Assembly (NCBI GenBank): GCA_023091735.1
Contig: JALKBU010000423.1
Location: 1 to 41,011, forward strand
Length of the DNA stretch: 41,011 bases
Source of the DNA: Trichomonas tenax
Taxonomy: Eukaryota; Parabasalia; Trichomonadida; Trichomonadidae
Direction: 5' to 3'
Positions within the stretch are counted from its first letter, which is position 1. The number at the start of each line of letters is the position of its first letter. Below the pieces are notes generated by a model. That model did not search any database and was not told the origin of the DNA. It worked only from the letters and a program-made list of their open reading frames with translations. Positions 29,611-38,726 of this stretch are shown in pieces. The position numbers and the translations under genes were made by a program.

Positions 29611-29657
29611 TGTCATGTAAAATATTTTTGTCAGGTAAAAATGATTTGACATGTAAA
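29611..29657 (+). promoter_or_regulatory. Triple promoter motif of the helical-protein gene
   Basis: TGTCATGTAAA (29611-29621), TGTCAGGTAAA (29629-29639) and TGACATGTAAA (29647-29657) form a regular array: starts exactly 18 bp apart, same orientation, the last ending 4 bp before the ATG. This is the clearest copy of the motif in the window. Confidence 0.75.
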
Positions 29658-29661
29658 AAAT

Positions 29662-30900
29662 ATGGGAGACAGATTAAAGCTTACTCGACCAGACATTAGC
29701 ACACCTGGTGATTTGCCTGTCCACATGGAAAACATGATCAACCTTTACGAGCCTGACCAAGTAAAACAAATATTAGAAACATTTCCACCTGAAGATCCTC
29801 AAATTTTACACAATTTAGCATTATACTGTGAATACACGCATGATACAAACTGCGATGAAATATCTGAATTTATAATGGACTGTCTTCTTTTGGATGACCA
29901 AAATTATATCGAAATCGCGAATAAAGCAGCGGCCGAATTCTACGATCTCACATCGAAAAAGACATTTACAACAAATCCATTCTCTTCTGATGAATTTTTC
30001 ACAAGGATTTTAGCTGCATTGCACAATCCATTAACAAATGAAAGGGCAACAGTGGCTTTTTATGCATTGATACTCAAGTATGACACCCATTCTATCAATT
30101 TCTTACAGGATTCCACAATTCACAAATATTTCTCTTATTTCAGCGAATCTGAGACCGTTGCAGATGCACTATGGCGTGAATTCTTCTTTTTATACGACCG
30201 CCTTGCTGCTATACCCGAAGAATTAGATGGAGCACCATTCCCAATATTTAAAGCAAAGATTGAAGAACTTCTTTCAGCACAAGAAACACTTGTTCTCGGA
30301 CTTATATTTGTACGAAACGCAATGAGATTTGGCCTGAATATTGATGTTCCTCAAATACCGGAAGAAAGAGATCCCACAGTCACTGTTGAGTTAATTAGAC
30401 TGTCATCAATCCCGACCGGACACGTTCTATATACTTTTGATGAATTTCTCAATTATTTTGATATCAAAAATCAAAGCGAATTGAAATACGTCACAATTTA
30501 CAATATATTGTTGCTACACGGTGATGAGTTCACAGAAGAGCAGAAAACAACACTTGCTGAATATTTCATTAATAATATCGAGCAAATCCCTTTCCAACCA
30601 GCGACATTATTGTTAAATGCTTTCACACTCCTTAACATTCCGTTTGTCAGGCAAAGTATCAAATATCTTGAATTCTATTTCAGCTATGGCTTGGAAACGC
30701 TTAATGAGTTTTCTCTAGTTTATATGCGCCATGTTTTGGTTAATCTCACTGAAGCAAACATGGCAGGCAATGTTGCTTATATTGAAAAGGCCGCTGAACT
30801 CGTCAAAGAGCATATTGGACGTTTTGATGAGTTTGGCGCCATTTCATCTGATCATGATGTTATTGCTAATATGTTTATTACTATATTTAACAGTGTTTAA
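29662..30900 (+). CDS. All-helical protein of unknown function (armadillo/HEAT-like)
   Basis: 412 residues, acidic, with successive amphipathic helices (for example DPQILHNLALYCEYTH, ERATVAFYALILKYD, LVLGLIFVRNAMRFGL, TLLLNAFTLLNIPF) suggestive of an alpha-solenoid. No catalytic motif, signal peptide or membrane segment. Trichomonads have many such proteins of this length with no assigned function, and I recognise none here. The ATG at 29662 directly follows a triple promoter motif, which fixes the start. The stop is followed by TAATAAAAT, with a TAAA signal. The gene looks intact and expressed. Confidence 0.8.
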   Translation: MGDRLKLTRPDISTPGDLPVHMENMINLYEPDQVKQILETFPPEDPQILHNLALYCEYTHDTNCDEISEFIMDCLLLDDQNYIEIANKAAAEFYDLTSKKTFTTNPFSSDEFFTRILAALHNPLTNERATVAFYALILKYDTHSINFLQDSTIHKYFSYFSESETVADALWREFFFLYDRLAAIPEELDGAPFPIFKAKIEELLSAQETLVLGLIFVRNAMRFGLNIDVPQIPEERDPTVTVELIRLSSIPTGHVLYTFDEFLNYFDIKNQSELKYVTIYNILLLHGDEFTEEQKTTLAEYFINNIEQIPFQPATLLLNAFTLLNIPFVRQSIKYLEFYFSYGLETLNEFSLVYMRHVLVNLTEANMAGNVAYIEKAAELVKEHIGRFDEFGAISSDHDVIANMFITIFNSV

Positions 30901-30998
30901 TAAAATATAATACTATTCATAACAAACGAAATCGAAATTGTAAATATCATAACTAAAATTGAGTCAATTAGAATTTTTCAAATAAAAAAACTTCATTA

Positions 30999-31170
30999 TT
31001 TGCAGCATCATGATATGGTGATCATCCAGATCGACGCGTTTAACGACCTTGATAGAATAGTATTTCCTTTGAACTGATATACGTATAATCGATTCGAGTA
31101 GTACTCAATGTGCCAAAAATAAAAACTCTATTTTTTGCAACATCATGATATGGTATCTATTCAGATCAGC
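30999..31170. repeat. Direct repeat pair in intergenic spacer
   Basis: TTTGCAGCATCATGATATGG (from 30999) and TTTGCAACATCATGATATGG (from 31134), each followed by a related (ATC...AGATC) tail, about 135 bp apart. The spacer 30901-31329 holds no gene otherwise. It may be the rest of a tandem duplication. Confidence 0.6.
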
Positions 31171-31329
31171 TTGCAGAACTTTTAGATGTTTCTCAAAAAT
31201 AACGTAAAAACAATTAAATCGTCGATGAAATCACTAAGGTACTGGAAAGGAGGACTGGCTCTAATGTTTTCATGAGCGTAAACATAGTTCAGCATTCGAA
31301 TTAAAGCTTTTAAAACTTTTGCTGAATAA

Positions 31330-31662
31330 TTAATGTTGCGTGAATAAAGTGTATATAATCAACAAACCACTTGTGATTATACATAAATTAGATGTATTTA
31401 TTTCTTTCGTCTTTAATGTTAACATTTGACGTGCACAGCGTTGTCCTTTGTTTTGCTTAATAAGATAATCTGCATAACTATGTAAAATGGCAACCATGAT
31501 ATTCGCAATATAGAAAGTAATAACAGGACAATAGAATGCAGCCTTGATTATCACTCCAAGTTGCATTGGTTTCCAAATAACTAACATAAAAGCGATAAAT
31601 GCAATAGCATTTATCAGAAGATGTGAAATAATTAATTTTGTACAATTCATATGTTTCATCAC
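31330..31662 (-). CDS. Small multi-span membrane protein
   Basis: 110 residues with three probable membrane segments: LIISHLLINAIAFIAFMLVI (about 10-30), VIIKAAFYCPVITFYIANIM (about 37-60), and LCIITSGLLIIYTLF near the C-terminus, separated by a basic loop (DYLIKQNKGQRCARQMLTLK). Positive loops on one side make the topology plausible. No family recognised. A one-mismatch copy of the recurrent motif (TGTCATGAAAA, 31691-31701) is 28 bp upstream of the ATG, which favours a real gene. The mobile element starts 95 bp upstream of the ATG. Alternatively it is a fragment of a larger transporter. Confidence 0.45.
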   Translation of the reverse strand: MMKHMNCTKLIISHLLINAIAFIAFMLVIWKPMQLGVIIKAAFYCPVITFYIANIMVAILHSYADYLIKQNKGQRCARQMLTLKTKEINTSNLCIITSGLLIIYTLFTQH

Positions 31663-31761
31663 TAATTTGCATTGAAAAAAAAAAGAAAAGTGTCATGAAA
31701 AGGTATTAAAATAAAATGTGAATTTTGTGTTACTGGACAATAATAACCAATGATGGTATAG

Positions 31762-31994
31762 TTGGGGAAAATAATAACCTTATTTGAAAAATTTTTCATC
31801 CTGTTCTACGCGATATTGAGGGCTATCTACCTATGAGATCTGGAAGGTCCTAGGGGACAAACTTGTGCACACCTTGTGTACTTTCATTTGGAAGCGGAAA
31901 ATCTCCGCAAAACCCACTTCCCGCGCGGATCTCGAAATTAGATCTTTTTCAAAAACCTTCGATTTGTCCTTCCTGCCCAGGATAGTTAGATTCT
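31762..31994 (+). repeat. Left inverted arm of the 2-kb element
   Basis: Runs from TTGGGGAAAATAATAACC to GGATAGTTAGATTCT. Matches the reverse complement of 33461-33694 nearly base for base; after 31994 the similarity stops at once. Confidence 0.85.
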
Positions 31995-33460
31995 TCTCAA
32001 TAATGTATCAATCAATGAGCTAGTGACTTGTTATAAGTATATGAGGCTGATTTAGGTGATTAAAATTTGCTTCCTTGCAGCAAAGGAAGGTGTAACTCCA
32101 TGCTTGATGAGCCAAACACATACATTAACATTAGATTTGAGTGTGCAATAATATTCACGGTGGTTTTGGACGACATAAATACAAGACTGAGTGTATAGAC
32201 AGGCAATTTGGAAAAACTTACCTGCATAGATAATAGGATGTCTAGCCAGTTAATTGAATGATTAAATCACTCCATTCATTGACATGCTTGTTTTGGAGGA
32301 CCAACTTTATACTGCAATGTGGAATGAAGAATGATTGTTATGTTTTATTCACTATGAATCAATGCAACTGAATGATTATAAAAACTGTCAAATTTTAATC
32401 ATAAACCTAAAATACGCATCTATTCATATCGATAATTACCTGATTTAACGATTGAAATGTATACATATATGGTCTAGTATTTCATTGCCATAACTTCGAT
32501 TTGACATCCTATCATCTAATCATGAATCTAGGTCGTGTGAATTGTATAGTTAAAATAAAAAAATGGAATAAAATTGCGATAATTATTGAGATAACTGAGC
32601 TAAATTTGCCTTAACAATACTGAATGTATATACACCGAGAACATTGTAAATGATATCATATTGCAACATGTAAAAATGGAGATTAGTTAGAGCAAAATTT
32701 ATTGATCTTTTGCTCAGAAAATTGAATCATTTTTTCTTGATGTATTAAACATGTTGTATCTGATCTTTTAACCATAAATACAGACTACAATTGAAAGTAA
32801 AATTATGCAAAAGGTATAACAGTTATTGAATCCTTCATTAGATAGCTTATGTTACTTGATAAAACTTTATCTTTTTTGAACATCAATATTTCCGATAATA
32901 AAGAAAAATTTTGACACCTGTTCAAGAAATGCCCCAATAATATTATTTGTTGATGCAACATTGTACCAATATAACTAACACACTCTTATATATTGATAGG
33001 TTGTGATAGAAGTTAAATTCGACGACACATATAGGAATACAATCAAACATGTAAATTTTTAACGAAGAATTCTTAGCTTAAACCTTAGCTTAGTTGTACC
33101 TATCAAAAGGCTTTAAAGTCTTACTGCTGTCTAGAGTTTGTTTGCACATGGATCATGTATTAAACAATGACAGTCTCCTATGAGAGAACAGATGCTTTAA
33201 TCATGTCGGAAGTTTTTTGAGCATGTGATCACTGGACAGTATTTTGCAGCATCACACTGTCATACAGACCTTAAAGTAATACTTCTCTGAGCATGTGCTA
33301 ATGGCTGTAAACTTTGCAAGTACAACTAAGGAAGATTACCAAGCAAAGATGTGAAAAATATGTATTTAAGGTTCTTTTTCAGAGCTTTCGCAGGAATTTT
33401 ACGATCATAGGACGTTAACAGCCAGACGAAAATGGGTGAATAGCTATGCCTATGGTGTGT

Positions 33461-33694
33461 AGAATCTAACTATCCTGGGCGGGAAGGACAAATCGAAGGT
33501 TTTTGAAAAAGATCTAATTTCGAGATCTGCGCGGGAAGTGGGTTTTGCGGAGATTTTCCGCTTCCAAATGAAAGTACACAAGGTGTGCACAAGTTTGTCC
33601 CCTAGGACCTTCCAGATCGCATAGACAGATAGCCCGCAATATCGCGTAGAAGTGGATGAAAAATTTTTTAAATAAGGTTATTATTTTCCTCCCA
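33461..33694 (-). repeat. Right inverted arm of the 2-kb element
   Basis: Starts AGAATCTAACTATCC and ends GGTTATTATTTTCC. Differs from the left arm by isolated substitutions only (for example GCGCGGATC against GCGCAGATC), no sizeable gaps inside the arm. Confidence 0.85.
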
Positions 33695-33969
33695 ATGGCC
33701 CCAGACTATAAACGGTAGTTAAACATTTACACAATGAAATTCACATATCATCTTTATTCTATGCATACTGTGTTTGGGGAATTGGTGCTCTTTGATCTCC
33801 GTAAATTAATGGGACGATAGAAAATGTACGTTAAATTTCGTGATAAATTTTACAATTATCGTAGATATCACTTTTGATGTATCTATCATGTAATTGTGTA
33901 AATTTTCAAATATCAAAATCATCACTTCTTCAAAAGGTTAAAATTGAATTTGTATCAAAAATGCCCGAC

Positions 33970-33980
33970 TTTACATGTCA
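33970..33980 (+). promoter_or_regulatory. Recurrent promoter motif before the 34014 reading frame
   Basis: TTTACATGTCA ends 33 bp before the ATG at 34014, the typical distance in this window, but 285 bp before the ATG of the eL30 protein itself. Confidence 0.6.
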
Positions 33981-34013
33981 GATGGAGGAAAAAGCTCATT
34001 TTCATGATTAATA

Positions 34014-34265
34014 ATGCATTATTTAAGACCTTTGTATGAACAACTCATATATAGTATTGCTGTAGAAGAGAATGGTATATGTTTTAATAAATTAACAGCA
34101 CATTTTAAATTTTGCCCAAAAAAAATATCTCGATGTTTGAAGGTTTTAACGCATGATACAGGATATATAGGCTATTGGGTGTATGGGGTACAAAGCCAAA
34201 ATCGCAAAAACAAAAATGAAGTCTCGGAGCGAGACGATAAAAGCGGCTTTGGTCGAACCTTTTCC
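34014..34265 (+). pseudogene. Winged-helix-like N-terminal coding remnant, in frame with eL30
   Basis: Eighty-four codons from a promoter-proximal ATG run without a stop into the eL30 gene. Residues about 8-50 (LIYSIAVEENGICFNKLTAH, then FCPKKISRCLKVL...GYIGYW) have the pattern of a winged helix (I..I...NGI.F..L...F...PK..SR.LK.L...GYI), of the kind seen in TFIIIC B-block-binding subunits and some transcription factors. The last 25 residues (QNRKNKNEVSERDDKSGFGR) look like non-coding sequence read by chance. Either it is the 5' end of a lost gene abutted by eL30, or a true N-terminal extension. Codon use changes abruptly at 34266. Confidence 0.35.
34221..34235. promoter_or_regulatory. Perfect inverted repeat GTCTCG-GAG-CGAGAC before eL30
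   Basis: A 6-bp arm, 3-nt spacer and matching arm, 30 bp before the eL30 ATG, in otherwise AT-rich DNA. The palindrome and the GC content suggest a protein-binding site for ribosomal-protein gene expression or an RNA hairpin in the leader. Role inferred from place only. Confidence 0.45.
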
Positions 34266-34604
34266 ATGGGTCGCAAGAAATTAAGCCGCGCTCGCGAGTC
34301 AATCATCAGCTCTCTCTCCCTCGTCACAAAGTCCGGCAAGTACCAGCTTGGCATCGACAAGACACTCCAGTCACTCCGCAATGGCGAGGCCAAGCTTGTT
34401 ATCTTCGCCTCCAACATCGCTCCAGCCCACCGCTCCCTCATCGAGTACTACGCCATGCTTTCTGGCTGCGATATCCTTCCATTCGATGGTGACAACGTCG
34501 ACCTCGGCACAGCCTGCGGTAAGTATTTCCGCTCATCAGTCATCTCAATCATTGATGCTGGCGAGTCCGAAATCCTTAAGATGATCAAGCAGAAAGAAGA
34601 GTAA
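34266..34604 (+). CDS. Ribosomal protein eL30
   Basis: From ATG 34266 (MGRKKLSRARESIISSLSLV) the 112-residue product has the full eL30 pattern: KSGKYQLGIDKTLQSLRNGE, AKLVIFASNIAPAHRSLIEYY, and DNVDLGTACGKYFRSSVISI followed by DAGESEILK. eL30 is a core component of the large 60S ribosomal subunit, belonging to the L7Ae-like fold. The length matches homologues (105-115 residues). Codons end in C or G much more often than in neighbouring genes (GCC, CTC, ATC), which fits strong expression. The stop TAA runs into TAAAG. Upstream are a 15-bp palindrome (34221-34235) and a CCTTTTCC pyrimidine tract at the ATG, which may form its own promoter. Confidence 0.93.
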   Translation: MGRKKLSRARESIISSLSLVTKSGKYQLGIDKTLQSLRNGEAKLVIFASNIAPAHRSLIEYYAMLSGCDILPFDGDNVDLGTACGKYFRSSVISIIDAGESEILKMIKQKEE

Positions 34605-34766
34605 AGATATTAAAATTTTATTTAATATGTCGCGAAAAATAATCATATCCTCAAATACAATTAAAATAATCAACCAAAACATTTAAAAGCCGTATAAACA
34701 ATTAACTGAGAACTGATTTAGTCGCTTCTAAGGACTTAATAATAAATGTTCGGAATTAGTGGCTTG

Positions 34767-34874
34767 TTTACGTGTCATAAGATTTTATATTTTGTCACGT
34801 AAAGTGCCATTTTACCAGCATTTTAGCAAAGCTCATTATGGAAGCAGTTTCGCATACCAAATCACGTCTCCTTT
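34767..34874 (+). promoter_or_regulatory. Orphan promoter pair with a 12-codon open frame
   Basis: TTTACGTGTCA (34767-34777) and TGTCACGTAAA (34793-34803) are two inverted copies of the recurrent motif; 30 bp later an Inr-like TCATTATGG includes an ATG at 34839 that opens only MEAVSHTKSRLL before TAA at 34875. This has the full start-of-gene architecture but no gene body. It may be a promoter left behind by deletion, or drive a non-coding RNA. Confidence 0.5.
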
Positions 34875-34875
34875 A

Positions 34876-35481
34876 AATAAGTGTCATTTAGGCGTTCTTA
34901 TATTTAATCATCGAACTCCACGGCAGTTGCGAACATCTTCTCAGAAAAGAAAGACCTAATTAAGTCAAAACTCGATGAAATAGATAACCATGGTTGCACT
35001 CAAGAATGTCATTCATTTGATTTTCTCATGTGATACTGAATGAAGAATTCATCTCTTTCATCAATGAGATAGAATTGATTGTATTCAAAATATAAATGGA
35101 GAATATTCTTTAAAGACCCTATGGGAGCTGCTGAATCAACCAAGAATCTTTAAAATGAAATATATTTTTATTTCAATTTTATTTCACATATTTATCATTA
35201 TTTACGCCAATCATTGTTTTTCCTTGAAGATTTAAAGCTTTTGTTATTTCATAACTGTATCATTAGCGTATCAAAAATGAATCTATTTTCATATTTTGAG
35301 ATTTGATATTGAATTAACTATTCACACTGTGTGCATTAAGAGATACAAAGTGAGTCTTGAATATTTATAATGTTCAGATGATTGCATTTCAACAATTCAT
35401 TGAAAAATACAAAAAGTTCGTAAAAATATAAATATTTATAACATAACGGTGAATAAAACTTATATGCAAGTGACTGTGTGG
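34876..35481. other. Gene-free spacer
   Basis: Nothing recognisable apart from AT-rich sequence; a frame ending SSQKRKT at 34959 continues from the orphan promoter in another phase and could be a decayed gene tail. Confidence 0.4.
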
Positions 35482-36474
35482 TTATAGTCTTGTGAAGCTG
35501 TAAGAATTACGATATAATTTCTTATTCTTGTCAAACATCGCACTTTTAGCGGCTGTTGCGCTCAACCTTCTCGAAGCACCAAGTGAACGTGACATTGCCG
35601 CAAGAGATTTGTCAACAGACTTATCAACTGTTGATTCAGTAGCTGCACCTCTTATTAATGGAGGAAACTCAGAATCACCGAATGTATCGAAGGCCAATTT
35701 GAGCTTTGGCACTAATGGTCTCTGCTCAGGATCAACTGTTATTGCCGCCTCAATAATATTTGCAACTTGCCTTGGTATTGATGTCAAGTGATCGTGTCCT
35801 GCCTTTATCTCCTCGATGATGTATTTCATGTGATTGCTGCTATAAGGAAGGCGTCCGGTAGAAACGTAGAATAACGTAACTCCAAGGGACCAGACTTCGC
35901 ATTTGTACGGATTATAGTCCTTGAAGCCTATAGCTTCTGGTGGCAAGTAATTGTTCGTGATGTGGGTCTTCCTATTGAACATTTCGCCGCTTTCAACTAA
36001 TTTTGTTGCTGAAAAGTCGGTAAATTTCAACTTATCGTCGATGACGGATATGGCAGACGGTTTAACACTGTTCTGGACATATCCGAGGCTGTGTATATAA
36101 GCTAACGAATCAATAAGGTCTTGTGTGAATTTAATGATTTGGCTGCTTGTAAAGCGCTTCTTGTTCTCGATGTAGTTCATGAAGCTTATTCCTGTTACGT
36201 ATTCGACGAAAACGAAGTTGTATTCACCAGATTTGAACTTATCGTAAACTCTTAAGATCATTGGATGGTCCAAAGCCATCAAAGCATCGACTTCGCGATT
36301 GAATTTGTCGATATATGTGCGGTCTACATCAGATTCGACGCAGACTTTGCATAAAAATGTATGCTGGAACTTAGCACATTTAACAATGAATGATGCCGAG
36401 AACCTGTCGAAACCTATGGTCTTAAGGACGTCATATCCGAACTTTTGGAGGATTCTCTGTAATTGGTTCTCCAT
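35482..36474 (-). CDS. Protein pseudokinase
   Basis: 330 residues from ATG 36474 (MENQLQRILQKFGYDVLKTI). The fold is a protein kinase: EYNFVFVEYVTGISFMNYIE (hinge), IIKFTQDLIDSLAYIHSLGY (helix E), LPPEAI in place of APE, and CEVWSLGVTLFYVSTGRLPY (helix F). The catalytic features are lost: the glycine loop is GFDRFSAS, HRDLKP reads QNSVKP (no catalytic Asp), and DFG is DFS. The VAIK lysine may remain (FLCKVCVES). It is probably a scaffold or allosteric partner. The Ser/Arg-rich C-tail (SRSLGASRRLSATAAK) looks like phosphorylation substrate sequence. The frame stays open for 73 more codons upstream to 36693 with protein-like sequence (GGFLTADLVFAAYEDPIFLV, FRLLSPLQFLREDDHFNYCF) but without ATG, so the 5' end may be truncated. 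Confidence 0.8.
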   Translation of the reverse strand: MENQLQRILQKFGYDVLKTIGFDRFSASFIVKCAKFQHTFLCKVCVESDVDRTYIDKFNREVDALMALDHPMILRVYDKFKSGEYNFVFVEYVTGISFMNYIENKKRFTSSQIIKFTQDLIDSLAYIHSLGYVQNSVKPSAISVIDDKLKFTDFSATKLVESGEMFNRKTHITNNYLPPEAIGFKDYNPYKCEVWSLGVTLFYVSTGRLPYSSNHMKYIIEEIKAGHDHLTSIPRQVANIIEAAITVDPEQRPLVPKLKLAFDTFGDSEFPPLIRGAATESTVDKSVDKSLAAMSRSLGASRRLSATAAKSAMFDKNKKLYRNSYSFTRL

Positions 36475-36715
36475 TAAAATCTCGAAACAATAATTAAAAT
36501 GATCGTCCTCTCTCAAAAATTGTAAAGGGGATAAAAGTCTAAAAACCAAGAATATAGGATCTTCATATGCTGCAAACACTAAATCCGCAGTTAAAAAGCC
36601 GCCGCGGTTTTGAAAGGTTGTAAATAAATTGAAGAAACTCTCAAATCTTTTGGGCTGTTGTATTACCAATTGATTGTTTCGTAAAATTTTCAATATCGCG
36701 TGAAAAGTGACTATT

Positions 36716-37005
36716 TTACAACGTTGTCAATTTTTGAGTTTTTACAATTTCGTGATCCGCTTCATTTTTGACAGTGTAAGAGAAATCATTTTTTGTTGAT
36801 TTGTCGTTTGCTGGTGGTACAGGAGTGATTTTGATGTCAGGAATTTTCTGACGCAGTACCCTTCTTTTCCTGCTTTGAGGGTAAGAAAGTTGATTGACAA
36901 CAATTGTTTCAACAAAATTCTGCGGCGCTTTTTCGATTGGAAACGAATCACATAAGGCTGTTGATTCTATACTATTAATTTCAACTCTTAATTTTTATTA
37001 CAGTA
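36716..37005 (-). pseudogene. 3' gene fragment of unknown function
   Basis: A minus frame without a start codon encodes about 90 basic and polar residues (SFPIEKAPQNFVETIVVNQL, RKRRVLRQKIPDIKITPVPP, then HEIVKTQKLTTL) and ends at TAA 36716-36718 within TAAA, a trichomonad-type gene end. It is in another phase than the open extension before the pseudokinase. It is probably the tail of a gene that lost its 5' part. No family recognised. Confidence 0.4.
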
Positions 37006-37470
37006 TAAAAAACTTTCGCTTGCACGTACATAACCGCTTTTTCGACATGCTTAAAATATTTCGACAAAAATAATGTTTTTCAAAAATGCAAATAATGATT
37101 TAATAATAACAATGCTCATAATGTGTTATTTTTAAATTTCTTGTTTATATCTCTTTTAATTGTCTTAAAAATCCATTTTTAAAAAAATGTGCTTTCATGT
37201 TATTTTAAAATGCAGCTTTTCATTGAAATAAGCGCAATTGAAACAACTAATAATTGACACCAACATTGGATAGTGTATCGGCATTCATATATATACGATT
37301 GCATGTCTGGAAAACAATTATATTTCGAAATATAACTTGCTAAGGTATTATCAAATATGAAATGTTTCAGATCAATGAATTGTTCTTCAAATGTCAATAT
37401 ATAGGTTTCAGATATATACCATTGACTTTAGAGATGGCTTTTTAATGTCACTTCATTAGGAAAACTGTAA
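37006..37470. other. Spacer, possibly the decayed 5' part of the beta-helix pseudogene
   Basis: No intact frame. Plus-strand pieces such as SAFIYIRLHVWKTIIFRNI (about 37280-37340) resemble the strand-turn pattern of the following surface-protein remnant, but stops occur in all frames. Confidence 0.3.
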
Positions 37471-38486
37471 TTCGACACTTTTCAGATATGCTTAATCATC
37501 CGGCATAGTGAGAACTTCAGCGATTCAGTAGAATACAATAATATATCAAATAATGAACTTAGGGAATGTATTTCAGTTAGCAATGGTTCGTCATATTTCA
37601 TCACTTCTTTTAAATTTATAGATCAAAAATCGAATGGTGCTATAAACTTCACAGAGAACAGAGATGACACTAAATTGTTAGTGGAAATAGCGATTTTTGA
37701 TAGTTGTTCTTCAGTCTATCAAGGAGGTTCACTTTCCTTCCAAAAGGGTGAAGTCATTCAAGAACGCGTTTGTTATTTTCAATCGAGTTCATCATATAAC
37801 ACCAATGTATATTATTCTGCTGCTTCATAAAACAAAAGGAACTATTTTGGTATGTCTACAATTAATTACTGTGGAACTAAGAATACACCAAAAACTATGT
37901 CTTCTACAGAGGGAATCATTCAACTTGATAATGTCAACTTTACAGATAACAAAGCTTTAAGTTGTCCATTATATGATATCAATAAAGCCGAAATTGGCGG
38001 GCTTGTCCAATATTCATCTTTCATTAACCAAAGTGACTTCATAGTTGAAGAACGCAATGACTTCAGAAATCCATTTTCTTATTGTGAAGTAAATGAAGCA
38101 AATATATCTCATTCGAATTTTATAAAAAATAAATGCATCGCTACAAAAATATGTGTTTTGATTAAAACTGGATATTCTACTAAATTAGTAATCGATGGAT
38201 GCTGTATTCGAGAAAATGAATACCAATATACTTTATATACTAACTACCGTTCCAATGTGGAAATGCAAAACTGCTACTGCGATGATGAGTAATTTTATAA
38301 AGATGATTTTTCATTTTTGAATAATTATAACCCAAAAAATATATCGGATCCTGTTCCAATTTTCATATCACGTATGGGGAATTGTGTACCGCTAATAACT
38401 TCCATGAAAACATGCTTAGCTTTTATCAGAAAGAACAGAATCCTTTCTAATTTCATTATATCATATAACTTATTTTCATTTTCCTA
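37471..38486 (+). pseudogene. Beta-helix surface-protein (polymorphic-protein-like) pseudogene
   Basis: One plus frame from 37471 to TAA at about 38484 is interrupted only by TAA at 37828-37830 and TAA at 38290-38292. The sequence has the short strand-turn units and cysteines of a right-handed beta-helix (SNGSSYFITSFKFIDQKSNG, GIIQLDNVNFTDNKALSCPL, ANISHSNFIKNKCIATKICV, LVIDGCCIRENEYQYT), a large trichomonad surface-protein class. There is no start codon, signal peptide or clear membrane anchor left. After the second stop the frame still reads as protein (NYNPKNISDPVPIFISR). It is a nonsense-decayed fragment. Confidence 0.65.
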
Positions 38487-38726
38487 AAATATTCATATAA
38501 ATCATTTTAAGAAATATATATTACATGATCTTATAGCACTATCTTTTGTTCTAATCATATAGTAAAATGGGGTTTTAAATATTCGTCATTTGTCAATTAC
38601 ATAAAGTAAAACTAAGTCGTTTATTTTCGGCTCTATTTGATATAAGAATTAAAACCAATGATCAGCATCAATCCCCAGATTCCAAAATATCCTATGCCAT
38701 CACTAATTATTGAATATGAAGATATC

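Larger units (their letters stand above)
31757..33710. mobile_element. Non-autonomous DNA transposon with long inverted arms
   Basis: Two inverted arms of about 230 bp, 31762-31994 and 33461-33694, match at roughly 96% (about nine mismatches by eye) and enclose 1.47 kb without an open reading frame. The arms contain GC-richer blocks (for example GTCCTAGGGGACAAACTTGT and TTCCGCTTCCAAATG). Outside the arms both ends show TATAGT(C)TGGGG in inverted form (31757-31767 and about 33699-33710), with an 11-bp insertion on the right; the true tips may lie there. The nearly identical arms suggest recent activity or arm-to-arm gene conversion. With no transposase it must have been mobilised in trans; the family is not determined. 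The interior holds ACTAACACAC-like sequence at 32983 that is not a splice site. Confidence 0.85.

Noticed and set aside
32978..32995. Possible trichomonad 3' splice site ACTAACACAC
   Set aside because: The sequence continues CTC instead of AG, lies inside a non-coding transposon, and no GTATGT-type 5' site is linked to it. No intron was supported anywhere in the window.
34221..34262. tRNA gene, because GTCTCGGAGCGAGAC and GGTCGAACC resemble tRNA arms
   Set aside because: No acceptor stem, anticodon arm or complete B box (GGTTCGANTCC) can be placed on either strand.
37200..37397. Minus-strand 65-codon frame with Met start as a small gene
   Set aside because: No promoter motif or gene-end signal, and the plus strand of the same region looks like decayed beta-helix sequence.
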